Positions 35,816 through 44,906 of a stretch of DNA of 64,000 nucleotides are shown here, piece by piece. Under the pieces are notes generated by a model that saw only the letters and a program-made list of their open reading frames with translations, had not been told where the DNA came from and searched no databases. The position numbers and the translations under genes were made by a program. Source of the DNA: UBA1447 sp964568955 (GTDB lineage: Bacteria; Bacillota; Clostridia; Oscillospirales; Acutalibacteraceae); NCBI GenBank assembly GCA_964568955.1, contig CAZMSM010000001.1:100582-164581 (forward strand). Direction: 5' to 3'. Positions within the stretch are counted from its first letter, which is position 1. Every line of letters starts with the position of its first letter.

Positions 35816-37706
35816 TATGAATATGAATCAAAATCAGGCGTATAAAGATAACGGTTTTTTGCCAATTTCAGCACAAGATGTCAAAGACAGAGGCTGGGAT
35901 GCGGTAGATTTCGTTTTTGTTACCGGCGACGCATATGTCGATCACCCGAGTTTTGGGGTTGCGATTATTACCAGGGTGCTGGAGTCGGAAGGCTTTCGGG
36001 TTGCAATATTATCGCAGCCCGATTTGACACAAGAAGATTTTCTCAGATTTGGCAAACCTGTATACGGTTTTATGGTCACTTCCGGCAACATTGATTCCAT
36101 GGTCTCACACTACACGGTTGCGAAAAAGCGCAGGAGTGAAGACAAATATTCCCCGGGAGGAAAACGTGGTAATCGACCGGACAGGGCTGTTTTGTCCTAT
36201 TGCTCGTTCATACGCAAAACGTTTGGAGATATACCGATTATACTTGGTGGCCTCGAAGCGTCCTTACGCCGTTTTGCTCATTATGATTATTGGGACGATA
36301 AAGTTCGCCCCTCGGTTTTGACTGAATCCGGTGCGGATATTCTCGTATATGGTATGGGTGAAAATCAAACAAAACAAATTGCCCAACGAATGCGATTGGG
36401 TGAACACATCTCAACAATAACTGACGTGAAAGGTACTTGCTACCTTGTTGATGTTCGGGATACGCCATATACGGGAGTAGAATGTCCTTCCTTGAAAAAT
36501 GTTATAAGCAGTAAAAAGGAATATGCTATCTCGTGCAGAATTCAAAATGAGGAGAACGACTGCTACATAGGGAAAACTATCAAGCAAAGACAAGATTCTA
36601 AAATGCTGGTGCAAAACCCTCCGATGTTACCGCTGACGACCGACGAACTGGACCGTGTGTATGCGTTGCCATATAAAAGATATTACCACCCTGTGTATGA
36701 ACCGATGGGTGGTGTGCCTGCTATTGAAGAGGTTGAGTTCTCAATAACCCACAACAGAGGCTGCTTTGGCGACTGCAACTTTTGTTCGCTTGCTTTTCAC
36801 CAAGGTAAAGCAATCACGTGCAGAAGTAAGGAATCCATCATTACAGAGGCGAAAAAAATCTCACAAAGCAACGGTTTTAAAGGCTATATACATGACATAG
36901 GCGGGCCAACCGCCAATTTTCGTCATGCCTCATGCGAACAGCAAAAAACCAAAGGTTTATGTAAAAACAAAAAATGTTTAGCACCGCAACCGTGCCCTAA
37001 CCTTAAAGTGGACCACAAAGAATACCTTGATATTCTGCGGTCTGTCAGAGTTTTACCCGGTATTAAAAAAGTGTTTATTCGTTCCGGTATTAGGTATGAT
37101 TATATTTTAGCGGATAAGGATAAGAGCTTTTTCGAAGAACTTGTCAAACACCATGTAAGCGGGCAACTCAAAGTGGCACCCGAACACTGCTCGGCAGCTG
37201 TCCTTGGCTACATGGGCAAGCCGCAGATTGATTCCTATTTGGAATTCAAAAACAAGTTCTTTGCACAATGCAAAAGGGTTAACAAAGAGCAGTACCTTGT
37301 GCCTTATTTTATTTCCTCACATCCCGGCAGCACACTAAAGGATGCGGTCGAACTGGCCTTGTTTTTAAAGCAGGAAAAAATAAGACCCGAACAGGTGCAA
37401 GATTTTTACCCGACTCCCGGTGCGATATCCACTTGTATGTTCTATACCGGCTTAGACCCATACACGCTTGAAAGTGTCTATGTCGCACACAGTGCGCATG
37501 AAAAAGCCATGCAACGCGCTCTTCTTCAGTATTTCAACCCCAAGAACAAACGTCTTGTTCTTGAGGCTCTTACTAAAGCGGGGAGAACGGACTTGATCGG
37601 GAACAGTGAAAAATGCCTGATATGCTCGGAAGATAATTATTACAGAGGGACGCAAGGCAAAAAAAAGCAGACAAATTTAGCCGGGAGGAATAGATATAAA
37701 AAATAA
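35805..37706 (+). CDS. YgiQ family radical SAM protein
   Basis: 633 residues. The N-terminal YgiQ domain contains YGMGENQT. The radical SAM cluster motif is CFGDCNFCSLAFHQG (CxxxCxxC), and a C-terminal region with APEHCSAAVLGYMGKP follows. The reaction catalysed by this family is not established. Start choice is uncertain: ATG 35805 overlaps ftsK by 11 bases and has no clear ribosome site; ATGs at 35817 and 35823 are alternatives. The gene appears coupled to ftsK. Confidence 0.9.
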   Translation: MSLNMNMNQNQAYKDNGFLPISAQDVKDRGWDAVDFVFVTGDAYVDHPSFGVAIITRVLESEGFRVAILSQPDLTQEDFLRFGKPVYGFMVTSGNIDSMVSHYTVAKKRRSEDKYSPGGKRGNRPDRAVLSYCSFIRKTFGDIPIILGGLEASLRRFAHYDYWDDKVRPSVLTESGADILVYGMGENQTKQIAQRMRLGEHISTITDVKGTCYLVDVRDTPYTGVECPSLKNVISSKKEYAISCRIQNEENDCYIGKTIKQRQDSKMLVQNPPMLPLTTDELDRVYALPYKRYYHPVYEPMGGVPAIEEVEFSITHNRGCFGDCNFCSLAFHQGKAITCRSKESIITEAKKISQSNGFKGYIHDIGGPTANFRHASCEQQKTKGLCKNKKCLAPQPCPNLKVDHKEYLDILRSVRVLPGIKKVFIRSGIRYDYILADKDKSFFEELVKHHVSGQLKVAPEHCSAAVLGYMGKPQIDSYLEFKNKFFAQCKRVNKEQYLVPYFISSHPGSTLKDAVELALFLKQEKIRPEQVQDFYPTPGAISTCMFYTGLDPYTLESVYVAHSAHEKAMQRALLQYFNPKNKRLVLEALTKAGRTDLIGNSEKCLICSEDNYYRGTQGKKKQTNLAGRNRYKK

Positions 37707-38628
37707 CAAAGTAAAAATTTTCATTGTTGTTATAGCGGCAATTCTTGTATGTTCATTTATAATAACTTATTCCTCATCACTGAACCTGCCTTTTGGTGTC
37801 CCTGCATGGTCAGACATATTCGGTCAAGCAGGGTTAATAGATAATAACCCCATAAGTCAGTCTCCGATTTCAATTCACTTTATTGATGTGGGGCAAGGGG
37901 ACTGTATTCTGATTAAAACACAACACGCCAGTGCTTTGGTCGATGCGGGAGACAGAGGAAAAGGTGAATTGGTTGTTCAATATTTGCGAAATCAAAATAT
38001 CGAACAATTGGATTATGTTTTTATCACCCACCCGGATTCGGACCACATAGGCGGTATGCCGGAGGTTCTGGAGAACTTTGAGGTATCCAAATTCATTATG
38101 CCGGCTATTAAAAAGGAACACATGCCGACCACAAAAATATTTGAAAAGCTTCTAAACACCATACGTGATAGAGAAATTCCGGCAGAAACTGCAGTGCTTC
38201 ATGAAGTATTCACCCTTGGCGATGCGTCGTTGACTGTGCTTGGGCCGGTTTCTCAAACCTCTGAAATGAACAATATGTCTATAGTTCTGAGGGTTGTGAT
38301 GGGGAAAAATTCGTTTTTGTTAACCGGAGATGCTGAGATCGAAGAAGAGCTGGAAATCCTTAAATCAGGATATCCGCTTAAATCCGATGTTCTCAAAGCC
38401 GGGCATCATGGTGGCAAAAGTTCGTCGGGGGATGATTTCCTAAAAGCGGTCAGTCCTAAAACAGTAATAGTTTCTTGCGGGAGAGATAATTCCTACGGTC
38501 ACCCAAACCCGGAATCATTACTGAGGTTTTCACAAATTAACGCAGAAGTGTTCAGAACGGACAGACACGGTAGTATTATAGTGGCCGGCGACGGCGAGAA
38601 AATTTCAATAGATGTTGAAAAAAAGTGA
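37696..38628 (+). CDS. Membrane-anchored ComEC/Rec2-like metallo-beta-lactamase protein, apparent ATA start
   Basis: About 310 residues from the proposed start. An N-terminal hydrophobic segment (KIFIVVIAAILVCSFII, about residues 7-24) is followed by the fold with HFIDVGQGDCILI and the intact metal motif ITHPDSDHIGG, then LTGDAE and KAGHHGGKSS. This is the ComEC-type metallo-beta-lactamase found as a separate exported protein, perhaps a nuclease. No in-frame ATG, GTG or TTG exists between the TAG at 37678 and the GTG at 37888, which lies inside the conserved core. GGGAGG (37683-37688) is 7 bases before ATA AAA AAT AAC at 37696. So either ATA is used or the base is a sequencing error. DUF3006 follows. 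Confidence 0.85.
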   Translation: MKNNKVKIFIVVIAAILVCSFIITYSSSLNLPFGVPAWSDIFGQAGLIDNNPISQSPISIHFIDVGQGDCILIKTQHASALVDAGDRGKGELVVQYLRNQNIEQLDYVFITHPDSDHIGGMPEVLENFEVSKFIMPAIKKEHMPTTKIFEKLLNTIRDREIPAETAVLHEVFTLGDASLTVLGPVSQTSEMNNMSIVLRVVMGKNSFLLTGDAEIEEELEILKSGYPLKSDVLKAGHHGGKSSSGDDFLKAVSPKTVIVSCGRDNSYGHPNPESLLRFSQINAEVFRTDRHGSIIVAGDGEKISIDVEKK

Positions 38629-38639
38629 GAAGGTAAAAT

Positions 38640-38876
38640 ATGGAAACGTTAACCATTGACAGATTTGAAGGGGATATTGCCGTTTGCGAACAAGAAGATA
38701 TGACAACAATCAATATTCCCATCAATAAATTGCCTCAGGGTATTAAAGTCGGAAATGTTTTGATTGTTGCAGATGACGGAACAATGTCTATTGATCAAGA
38801 AGAGGAAAACCGCAGGAGAGACACAATCAATAACCTATACGACAGCATCTTTAACAAAGACCCGAAGGATAAATAG
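38640..38876 (+). CDS. DUF3006 domain protein
   Basis: 78 residues. The short beta-rich form starting TLTIDRFEGDIAVCEQ matches DUF3006. Such genes often follow exported metallo-beta-lactamase genes, as here after 11 bases, so the two likely act together. The function is unknown. The ATG is behind AGAAGG. The C-terminal tail is charged (EEENRRRDTINNLYDSIF). Confidence 0.85.
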   Translation: METLTIDRFEGDIAVCEQEDMTTINIPINKLPQGIKVGNVLIVADDGTMSIDQEEENRRRDTINNLYDSIFNKDPKDK

Positions 38877-38932
38877 CTTTAATGATTATTTTATATCGCA
38901 ATCTTCATTATCAAAAATTAAGTATAAATATA

Positions 38933-38961
38933 TTTACGGATTAACTATAAAATGATATGAT
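38933..38961 (+). promoter_or_regulatory. Possible promoter for the YdjC-family gene
   Basis: TTTACG at 38933-38938 and TATGAT at 38956-38961 are 17 bases apart, in the 126-base gap after DUF3006. Confidence 0.5.
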
Positions 38962-39002
38962 TAAAACTACAAGTTTTGAGTATTGAGTCTGAAGGTGTTG
39001 CT

Positions 39003-39881
39003 TTGAGCAATTCAGCCAAAAAATTTTTAATCCTGAACGCTGATGATTTCGGTGTAAACCCAAGCACAAATAAAGCGATTCTCGAATTGTTTGAAAAGGG
39101 TTTGATAACATCCGCTTCCTTATTGACCGTCGCACAGGACTCAAAAGATGCAGCAAAGCTGACTTTTGCAAATAAACTGTCCGTCGGTGTTCATCTTACC
39201 ATTAACTCCGATGACAACGAAAACCGCTGGCACAGCAACAGTCAAGCAAAGTCGCTCAGCGACAATAAAGGCCTCCTGTATGACAACAAGTTGCTCGCCT
39301 TAAAAGCGAAAAGCAAAGATGTTACGCAGGAGCTGGAAGCGCAGTACCGCTTTATGGTGGAGAATGGTTGTATGCCTGACCACGCCGACAATCATTGCGG
39401 GACGCTTTACGGCATCAACGGACGGTTATTTTTCATCAATGCTTTCCGATTTTGCAAAAAGTATAGTTTGCCGTTTCGGTTCCCTAAAAGTCCCGCGTTT
39501 TTAGAACGGCAGCTTAACCGGCGGGTTCCGAGCGTGTTAGTGTTGGCGCACAAAATGATTGTCAACACCGCAAAACGTTATGACATTTGCCTGCCCGATG
39601 ACATCATCTCAAACCCATACTCCATTAAAAAAATAAAAACCTACGACGCTCTGAGGGCCTACTACGTTGATCAGATTAAAAACATGGCACCCGGTATTAC
39701 CGAAGTGTTTTTGCACCCTTCCTACCCAATTGGAGATGCGCCGAGTTCAGCCGATAACGAATGGCTGAAAAGGGAGTTTGAACTTCAGTTGCTGCAAAGC
39801 GGGGATTTGCTTCAAGTTGCGGCCGATAAAGGAATACTGGTTTGTTCATGGGGCAATGCGCCCTTTCATCAAATAAAGTAA
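39003..39881 (+). CDS. YdjC/ChbG family carbohydrate deacetylase
   Basis: 292 residues. Metal-binding motifs are present: LILNADDFGVNPSTN at the N-terminus, GVHLTIN, the DHADNHCGT segment and the C-terminal EVFLHPSYP. ChbG removes an acetyl group from chitobiose or related N-acetylated sugars; the substrate here is unknown. The start is TTG 39003 behind GAAGGTG, rather than the TTG at 38976. It lies alone between DUF3006 and msrAB, with no sugar transporter nearby. Confidence 0.88.
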   Translation: MSNSAKKFLILNADDFGVNPSTNKAILELFEKGLITSASLLTVAQDSKDAAKLTFANKLSVGVHLTINSDDNENRWHSNSQAKSLSDNKGLLYDNKLLALKAKSKDVTQELEAQYRFMVENGCMPDHADNHCGTLYGINGRLFFINAFRFCKKYSLPFRFPKSPAFLERQLNRRVPSVLVLAHKMIVNTAKRYDICLPDDIISNPYSIKKIKTYDALRAYYVDQIKNMAPGITEVFLHPSYPIGDAPSSADNEWLKREFELQLLQSGDLLQVAADKGILVCSWGNAPFHQIK

Positions 39882-39896
39882 CGGAGGGAATAGAAT

Positions 39897-40874
39897 ATGC
39901 TTAATGCACACGTAAAAGAAATTTATCTGGCAGGCGGATGTTTTTGGGGTATCGAGAAGTATATGTCCGTTATTAAAGGCGTTGTGGAAACCGAGGTCGG
40001 TTACGCAAACGGAAATACCAAAAATCCAACCTATAGGGATGTATGCACAGGCAAAACCGGTTATACGGAGACCGTTAAAGTTGTTTATGACACCGCATTA
40101 ACCGACCTGGATAGGCTTTTGACACTTTTTTATGCGGCCATTGATCCCACTGCAATAGATAGGCAGGGTGGAGATATCGGCAACCAGTACAGAACCGGTG
40201 TTTATTATGTTAATAGCGAGGATAAAGAAATTATTGATCGGTCGATACTCTCCTTGAGCAAAATGTATAAGAAACCAATAGCCGTTGAAGTGTTACCGCT
40301 GAAAAGCTTTCACTCGGCCGAGGAATACCATCAAAAATATCTGGACAAAAACCCATTGGGGTATTGCCACATATCCGCTGAAAAAATCGAAAATGCAAAA
40401 GCAGCAAGTATGGGCAAGGCTGCCTTTCAAGCCAAGCCAAAAGCACAGTTGAAAGAAACATTGACTCAAATCCAATATGACGTTACGCAAAATAATGCTA
40501 CAGAGCCACCGTTTCAAAATGAGTATAATGATAATTTTAAGCCCGGTATCTATGTAGATATCACAACGGGTGAACCACTTTTTATTTCCAGCGACAAATT
40601 TGATGCCGGATGTGGTTGGCCAAGCTTTGCAAAACCGATTAGCGATAGCCTTATTAACCAAATAGAGGACAGGTCGTTCGGAAGAAGACGTATTGAAGTA
40701 CGCAGTAAAACCGGGGATGCCCATCTGGGTCACGTTTTCGATGACGGTCCAAAGCAAACAGGTGGCTTGCGATATTGTATAAACAGTGCCTCACTTTTGT
40801 TTGTTCCTATGGCGGATATGGAAGAAAAAGGGTATGGGCATCTGCTATCCCTTCTTCGTAATACGGCTGAATAG
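39897..40874 (+). CDS. msrAB: Fused peptide methionine sulfoxide reductase MsrA-MsrB
   Basis: 325 residues. The MsrA half (about 1-160) has the catalytic GGCFWGIEKY. The MsrB half (about 185-320) has GCGWPSF, the SKTGDAHLGHVFDDGP region and catalytic RYCINSASL. Together they repair both epimers of methionine sulfoxide. The MsrB part lacks the CxxC pairs that bind structural zinc in other MsrBs (GIYVDITTGEPLF at that place). The ATG follows ACGGAGGG. The fusion itself is common in Bacillota and other groups. Confidence 0.95.
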   Translation: MLNAHVKEIYLAGGCFWGIEKYMSVIKGVVETEVGYANGNTKNPTYRDVCTGKTGYTETVKVVYDTALTDLDRLLTLFYAAIDPTAIDRQGGDIGNQYRTGVYYVNSEDKEIIDRSILSLSKMYKKPIAVEVLPLKSFHSAEEYHQKYLDKNPLGYCHISAEKIENAKAASMGKAAFQAKPKAQLKETLTQIQYDVTQNNATEPPFQNEYNDNFKPGIYVDITTGEPLFISSDKFDAGCGWPSFAKPISDSLINQIEDRSFGRRRIEVRSKTGDAHLGHVFDDGPKQTGGLRYCINSASLLFVPMADMEEKGYGHLLSLLRNTAE

Positions 40875-40985
40875 GGCCAGCCATTTGTTTTGTTGTTGCT
40901 GATGGGTTCTTTTAGGAACACACGCGGTCGTAAGTCGCTTTATGTCTTTTATTATTGAGTTTTTATTTTGAAAGGATTGATTACT

Positions 40986-41942
40986 ATGGCAAACAACTTC
41001 TGCGCGGGTTGCGGAACAGCGTTATCTCCCGGAGCAAAATTTTGTCCCACTTGTGGCAAAGCAACGAGTATACCTCAAGCAACGGCAGCCGCCGTTGCAC
41101 CGCCTACACAAGCAAACTTTACCCCGGTACCCGTCGTTCCACCTGCACCACCGGCACCTGTTGTAACACCTGCGTCACCTGCGCCTGTTGTCCCACCTAC
41201 ACCACCGGCTTATGTACCGCCGACACCGGCTCAGCCGCCTGTCTACAACGCTAAACCCTTAGAATACAAAATTTTCGGAGAAAACCTACCTGCCGTTTCC
41301 ATAAAGCTTGATGCAGGAGAAAGCATTTTTACACAGTCCGGCGGTCTGTCATGGATGGACAACGGAATTACCATGGCCACCAACATGCAGGGCGGGCTTC
41401 TAAAGGGGCTCGGGCGGATGGTATCGGGCGAATCACTTTTCATGGCTACATTTACATCAAACTCAGCCAATCAAGAAATAGTTGTAGCAAGCACTTACCC
41501 CGGCAGTATTGTAGATATTGACGTCTCCGCTGTTGGCGTTGTTGCTCAAAAGACGGCATTTCTTTGTGCACAGCCATCGGTTAGCTTAAACGCCTATGTG
41601 AATAAGAGCATTAAGTCGGGCTTTTTTGGCGGCGAGGGCTTTGTAATGCAGCGTTTGTCGGGTCAAGGCAAGGTGTTTCTTGAAATCGACGGAAGCTGTG
41701 TTAAACGAACCCTTGCACCGGGAGAAGTGATTAAAGTCGATACTGGCAATGTTGCCGCTTTTGAGGAAACGGTTACTTACCAGGCGGAAATGGTGAAGGG
41801 TTTTAAAAACGTACTCTTCGGGGGAGAAGGACTCTTCTTAACGACACTCACAGGGCCGGGGAAAATTTGGTTGCAAACAATGCCAATACCCGGGTTTGCG
41901 AAAAAGCTGATTCCTTATCTTCCAAAGCCAACCGGTAATTAA
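40986..41942 (+). CDS. TIGR00266/AIM24 family protein with N-terminal zinc ribbon
   Basis: 318 residues. A zinc ribbon (FCAGCG, then FCPTCG) occupies residues 5-25. A proline/valine-rich linker with repeated PAPVV and PPTPP units runs to about 90, and the AIM24-like domain fills the rest (QSGGLSWMDNGITM, GGEGLFLTTLTGPG). The function of AIM24 proteins in bacteria is not established. The start is ATG 40986 behind AAAGGATTG. It is followed by another zinc-ribbon gene after a long inverted repeat. Confidence 0.85.
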   Translation: MANNFCAGCGTALSPGAKFCPTCGKATSIPQATAAAVAPPTQANFTPVPVVPPAPPAPVVTPASPAPVVPPTPPAYVPPTPAQPPVYNAKPLEYKIFGENLPAVSIKLDAGESIFTQSGGLSWMDNGITMATNMQGGLLKGLGRMVSGESLFMATFTSNSANQEIVVASTYPGSIVDIDVSAVGVVAQKTAFLCAQPSVSLNAYVNKSIKSGFFGGEGFVMQRLSGQGKVFLEIDGSCVKRTLAPGEVIKVDTGNVAAFEETVTYQAEMVKGFKNVLFGGEGLFLTTLTGPGKIWLQTMPIPGFAKKLIPYLPKPTGN

Positions 41943-41961
41943 TTTTTCTAATTCACAAAGA

Positions 41962-42020
41962 GCGGAGCCGGTTAATCATTTGACAAAAAGCCTAAGGATA
42001 TTTTGGTTAACCGGCTTCGC
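41962..42020. repeat. Long inverted repeat between the two zinc-ribbon genes
   Basis: GCGGAGCCGGTTAA (41962-41975) pairs with TTAACCGGCTTCGC (42007-42020): a 14-bp stem with one G-U pair and a 31-base loop. No T-run follows. It might be a transcript-processing or attenuation hairpin, or a protein-binding site. Confidence 0.6.
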
Positions 42021-42062
42021 AGATTCTCCATATTGTTGTTGACGAAATAAGGAGTGGAGACT

Positions 42063-42722
42063 ATGTTCTGTGAACAATGTGGCAATACTATTGAGCCCAA
42101 CTCAAAATTCTGCATGAAATGCGGTGCACCTTTAGCCCTTGCAACAAAAGTCAATAATCTTGTTGGATTTTCTCCAAAAATCAACGACCCTGCATTTCTT
42201 GCGTATAAAAAGAAATCAAAAGCCTGGTCTTTGATATTTGCGATTGTACTTGCGGTAGTTGTTACGATTGCTTTCCCGGTATACGGTAATTATTCCGGCG
42301 AAGTCGATTTTCCAAACTCTCTTTATTACGGGATGGCCATAGGTGGCATGTTTATTCTGATCGCTGTCATACAAACATTAAAAAGGGGACTGGACAAAAC
42401 CTGGGATGGTGTCGTTAAAGATAAAAAAACACAGCGCCGCTCCAGATCGGATGACGATGGAAATTCTACGGGATATGACACTATCTACATTTTAAAAATC
42501 AGCAAGAATGAAGGCGGCAACAAGAAACATAAGACTGTAAACAACAATATTATTTATAATTATTACAACATAGGGGATGCGGTAAGGCATCACAAAGGTT
42601 TTCTGTTTTACGAAAAGTATGACAAATCTAAAGATTCACAAATACTGTGTGCCGCATGTTCAACATTTAACGACATCAATGCGGATTTTTGCAAGCATTG
42701 CAAGTGCCCGTTGTTAAAATAA
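42063..42722 (+). CDS. Membrane protein with N- and C-terminal zinc ribbons
   Basis: 219 residues, family not recognised. An N-terminal zinc ribbon (FCEQCG, FCMKCG) and a C-terminal one (LCAACS, FCKHCKCPLLK) flank two membrane segments at about residues 52-73 and 86-105. A hydrophilic middle contains KKDKKTQRRSRSDDDG-like charged sequence and an asparagine/tyrosine-rich stretch. The start is ATG 42063 behind AAGGAGTG; the GTG at 42054 is an alternative. It lies beside the AIM24 gene, which has the same N-terminal ribbon type, so the two may be related in function. Confidence 0.75.
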   Translation: MFCEQCGNTIEPNSKFCMKCGAPLALATKVNNLVGFSPKINDPAFLAYKKKSKAWSLIFAIVLAVVVTIAFPVYGNYSGEVDFPNSLYYGMAIGGMFILIAVIQTLKRGLDKTWDGVVKDKKTQRRSRSDDDGNSTGYDTIYILKISKNEGGNKKHKTVNNNIIYNYYNIGDAVRHHKGFLFYEKYDKSKDSQILCAACSTFNDINADFCKHCKCPLLK

Positions 42723-42813
42723 GTAACATATACTGAAACCATTTTAATGCCAGTAACCGTACTGTTGAGGAATTATGTCTATAACAAGCATACAAATTTT
42801 ATGCCAAAAAAAT

Positions 42814-42845
42814 AAGGAACATTGTCATAAAAAAAAATGTTCCTT
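42814..42845 (+). terminator. Probable intrinsic terminator
   Basis: AAGGAACATT (42814-42823) pairs with AATGTTCCTT (42836-42845), a 10-bp stem with a 12-base A-rich loop. It is followed by GCCTTTTGTC. Its right arm overlaps the -35 of the opp promoter. Confidence 0.7.
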
Positions 42846-42872
42846 GCCTTTTGTCTAATTTCGTTCTATAAT
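42844..42872 (+). promoter_or_regulatory. Promoter for the opp operon
   Basis: TTGCCT at 42844-42849 and TATAAT at 42867-42872 are 17 bases apart. A transcript starting near 42879 has a short leader before oppB. Confidence 0.72.
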
Positions 42873-42913
42873 ATGTTAAATATTTAATCAGTACATTGAT
42901 TGGGTGATGATGA

Positions 42914-43831
42914 TTGTTAAAATACTTGACTAGAAAAATAATAATATCGTTAATTACACTCTGGATTGTTGCAACATCAACTTTCTTCCTGATGTTTATG
43001 GTGCCGGGTGGTCCATTTTTGGCGGAAAAAGCGCCCTCCGAGGCAACGATTGCGGCACTAAATGAAAAGTATGGGCTTGACCAACCAAAGCATATCCAAT
43101 ATAAGAATTATTTTGTTAAAATCCTTAACGGCGATATGGGACCTTCGATGAAACAAAGAGGGCGAGAGGTTAGCGACATCATTTCTGCCGGTTTTAAAGT
43201 TTCGGCAAGACTAGGCGGATTATCAATCCTTCTTGCCGTGTCGGTTGGTATCCCTCTGGGTTCTATTGCGGCACTAAAGCGAGGCAAATGGCAAGATAAT
43301 CTAATTTTATTAATATCGACAACCGGCATTGCTGTGCCAAGCTTTGTCGTTGCCACTGTTTTAATGATGATATTCAGTGTTAAACTAAATCTTTTACCAA
43401 CATACGGGTTGACTTCATGGAAACACTATATTATGCCTGTTATGTCCCTTTCTTTTTACCCGACAGCTTATGTTTCGCGTTTGATGCGTTCGAGTATGCT
43501 GGAGGTGCTTGGTCAAGATTATATTAGGACTGCCAAAGCAAAAGGCCTTTCAATGTTTTCAATTCTATTTAAACACGCACTGCGAAACGCTGTGCTGCCC
43601 GTTGTCACTTACCTCGGTCCATTACTTGCCTACACATTGACCGGTAGCTTTATTGTTGAAAAAATATTTACAGTGCCGGGGCTTGGGAACTATTTTATCA
43701 GTTCCATATTAAACAGAGACTATACCATGATCATGGGAACGACTATTTTTCTGGCGACGCTGATTATTGCGATGAACTTCATCGTTGATGTTGTTTATAA
43801 GCTGATTGACCCGAGAATAAAATATAAATAG
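42914..43831 (+). CDS. oppB: Oligopeptide/dipeptide ABC transporter permease (OppB/DppB)
   Basis: 305 residues with about six membrane helices. The N-terminus MLKYLTRKIIISLITLWIV is typical of OppB, as are FMVPGGPF and the permease EAA-type loop (YIRTAKAKGLSMFSILFKHALRNAVLP) that docks the ATPase. The C-terminus has FIVEKIFTVPGLG. The start is TTG 42914 behind GGGTGATG. It is the first gene of oppBCDFA. Confidence 0.93.
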   Translation: MLKYLTRKIIISLITLWIVATSTFFLMFMVPGGPFLAEKAPSEATIAALNEKYGLDQPKHIQYKNYFVKILNGDMGPSMKQRGREVSDIISAGFKVSARLGGLSILLAVSVGIPLGSIAALKRGKWQDNLILLISTTGIAVPSFVVATVLMMIFSVKLNLLPTYGLTSWKHYIMPVMSLSFYPTAYVSRLMRSSMLEVLGQDYIRTAKAKGLSMFSILFKHALRNAVLPVVTYLGPLLAYTLTGSFIVEKIFTVPGLGNYFISSILNRDYTMIMGTTIFLATLIIAMNFIVDVVYKLIDPRIKYK

Positions 43832-43847
43832 GAAGGAGTCTTCAAAT

Positions 43848-44897
43848 ATGAGCGACAGTGCTAAAAAAATAAGTTTTCAGCTTGATGTTTCAGATTTCCT
43901 TCCGGCTGACCAAGAGGAAAAACAAAGCCTTGTTCTCATGAGGGAAAGCGTCGGGTTTTGGCGCAATGGCTTTAGTCGACTTAGAAAAAACAAGATTGCA
44001 ATGATAAGCTTGTTTGTAATTATTTTAACATTAATTTTTGCGTTTATTGCACCGGCATTCTACCCCTACTCCTATGAACAACAAATACGCGGCAGTGAAA
44101 ACCTTTCGCCGATGCAGTATTCAGCTGAAGAGCTTGCCGCTAAGGAAGCCGGTGAAAAAGTATTTCCGCATTTTATCGGTACGGATGCCTTGGGTCGCGA
44201 CACAACAATCCGATTAATGATGGGTAGCCGGATATCATTGCTTGTTGGTATTGTAGCAAGTGTTCTTGTGCTTTTAATCGGTTCGACTTACGGAGCGGTA
44301 TCCGGTTATTTAGGCGGTAAGGTAGATATTTTCATGATGCAAATAGTCGATGTAATTTATGCGATACCCGATATTTTGATTATCATTATCTTGATGGTAT
44401 CCCTAAAATATCCCTTGGAAAACCTGGCTAACACAGTACCCGGTTTTGAATGGATCAACAAAATCGGTGTCGGATTAATATGTATCTTTATCGTGTTCTC
44501 ACTACTTTATTGGGTAGGTATGGCAAGGATTGTGAGAAGCCAGATTTTATCATTGAAAGAACAGGAATATGTAACCGCCGCAAGAGCCTTAGGCGCAAGT
44601 AACTCAAGAATCATCGGCAAGCACCTTTTAACAAATTCTATCGGCACGCTTATTGTCACAACAACGCTTCAAATTCCTTCCGCAATTTTTACGGAAAGTT
44701 TTCTTAGCTTCATTGGTATAGGGGTATCCGCGCCGATGCCGAGCCTCGGCTCAATGGCATCAACAGCTATCGGCGGTTTAACATCCTATCCACACCGACT
44801 TTTTGCACCGGCAATAATGATAAGTGCCATAATTCTTTCATTTAATTTATTAGGCGATGGTCTTCGCGATGCTTTTGACCCGAAGCTTAAGAACTGA
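43848..44897 (+). CDS. oppC: Oligopeptide/dipeptide ABC transporter permease (OppC/DppC)
   Basis: 349 residues. The N-terminal OppC domain with LRKNKIAMISLFVI precedes the permease domain. The HFIGTDALGRDTTIRLMMGSR segment is diagnostic. The EAA-type loop (YVTAARALGASNSRIIGKHLL) and DGLRDAFDPKLKN end match OppC. The ATG follows GAAGGAG. It forms the membrane channel with OppB. Confidence 0.94.
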   Translation: MSDSAKKISFQLDVSDFLPADQEEKQSLVLMRESVGFWRNGFSRLRKNKIAMISLFVIILTLIFAFIAPAFYPYSYEQQIRGSENLSPMQYSAEELAAKEAGEKVFPHFIGTDALGRDTTIRLMMGSRISLLVGIVASVLVLLIGSTYGAVSGYLGGKVDIFMMQIVDVIYAIPDILIIIILMVSLKYPLENLANTVPGFEWINKIGVGLICIFIVFSLLYWVGMARIVRSQILSLKEQEYVTAARALGASNSRIIGKHLLTNSIGTLIVTTTLQIPSAIFTESFLSFIGIGVSAPMPSLGSMASTAIGGLTSYPHRLFAPAIMISAIILSFNLLGDGLRDAFDPKLKN

Positions 44898-44906
44898 GGC
44901 GTGGAA

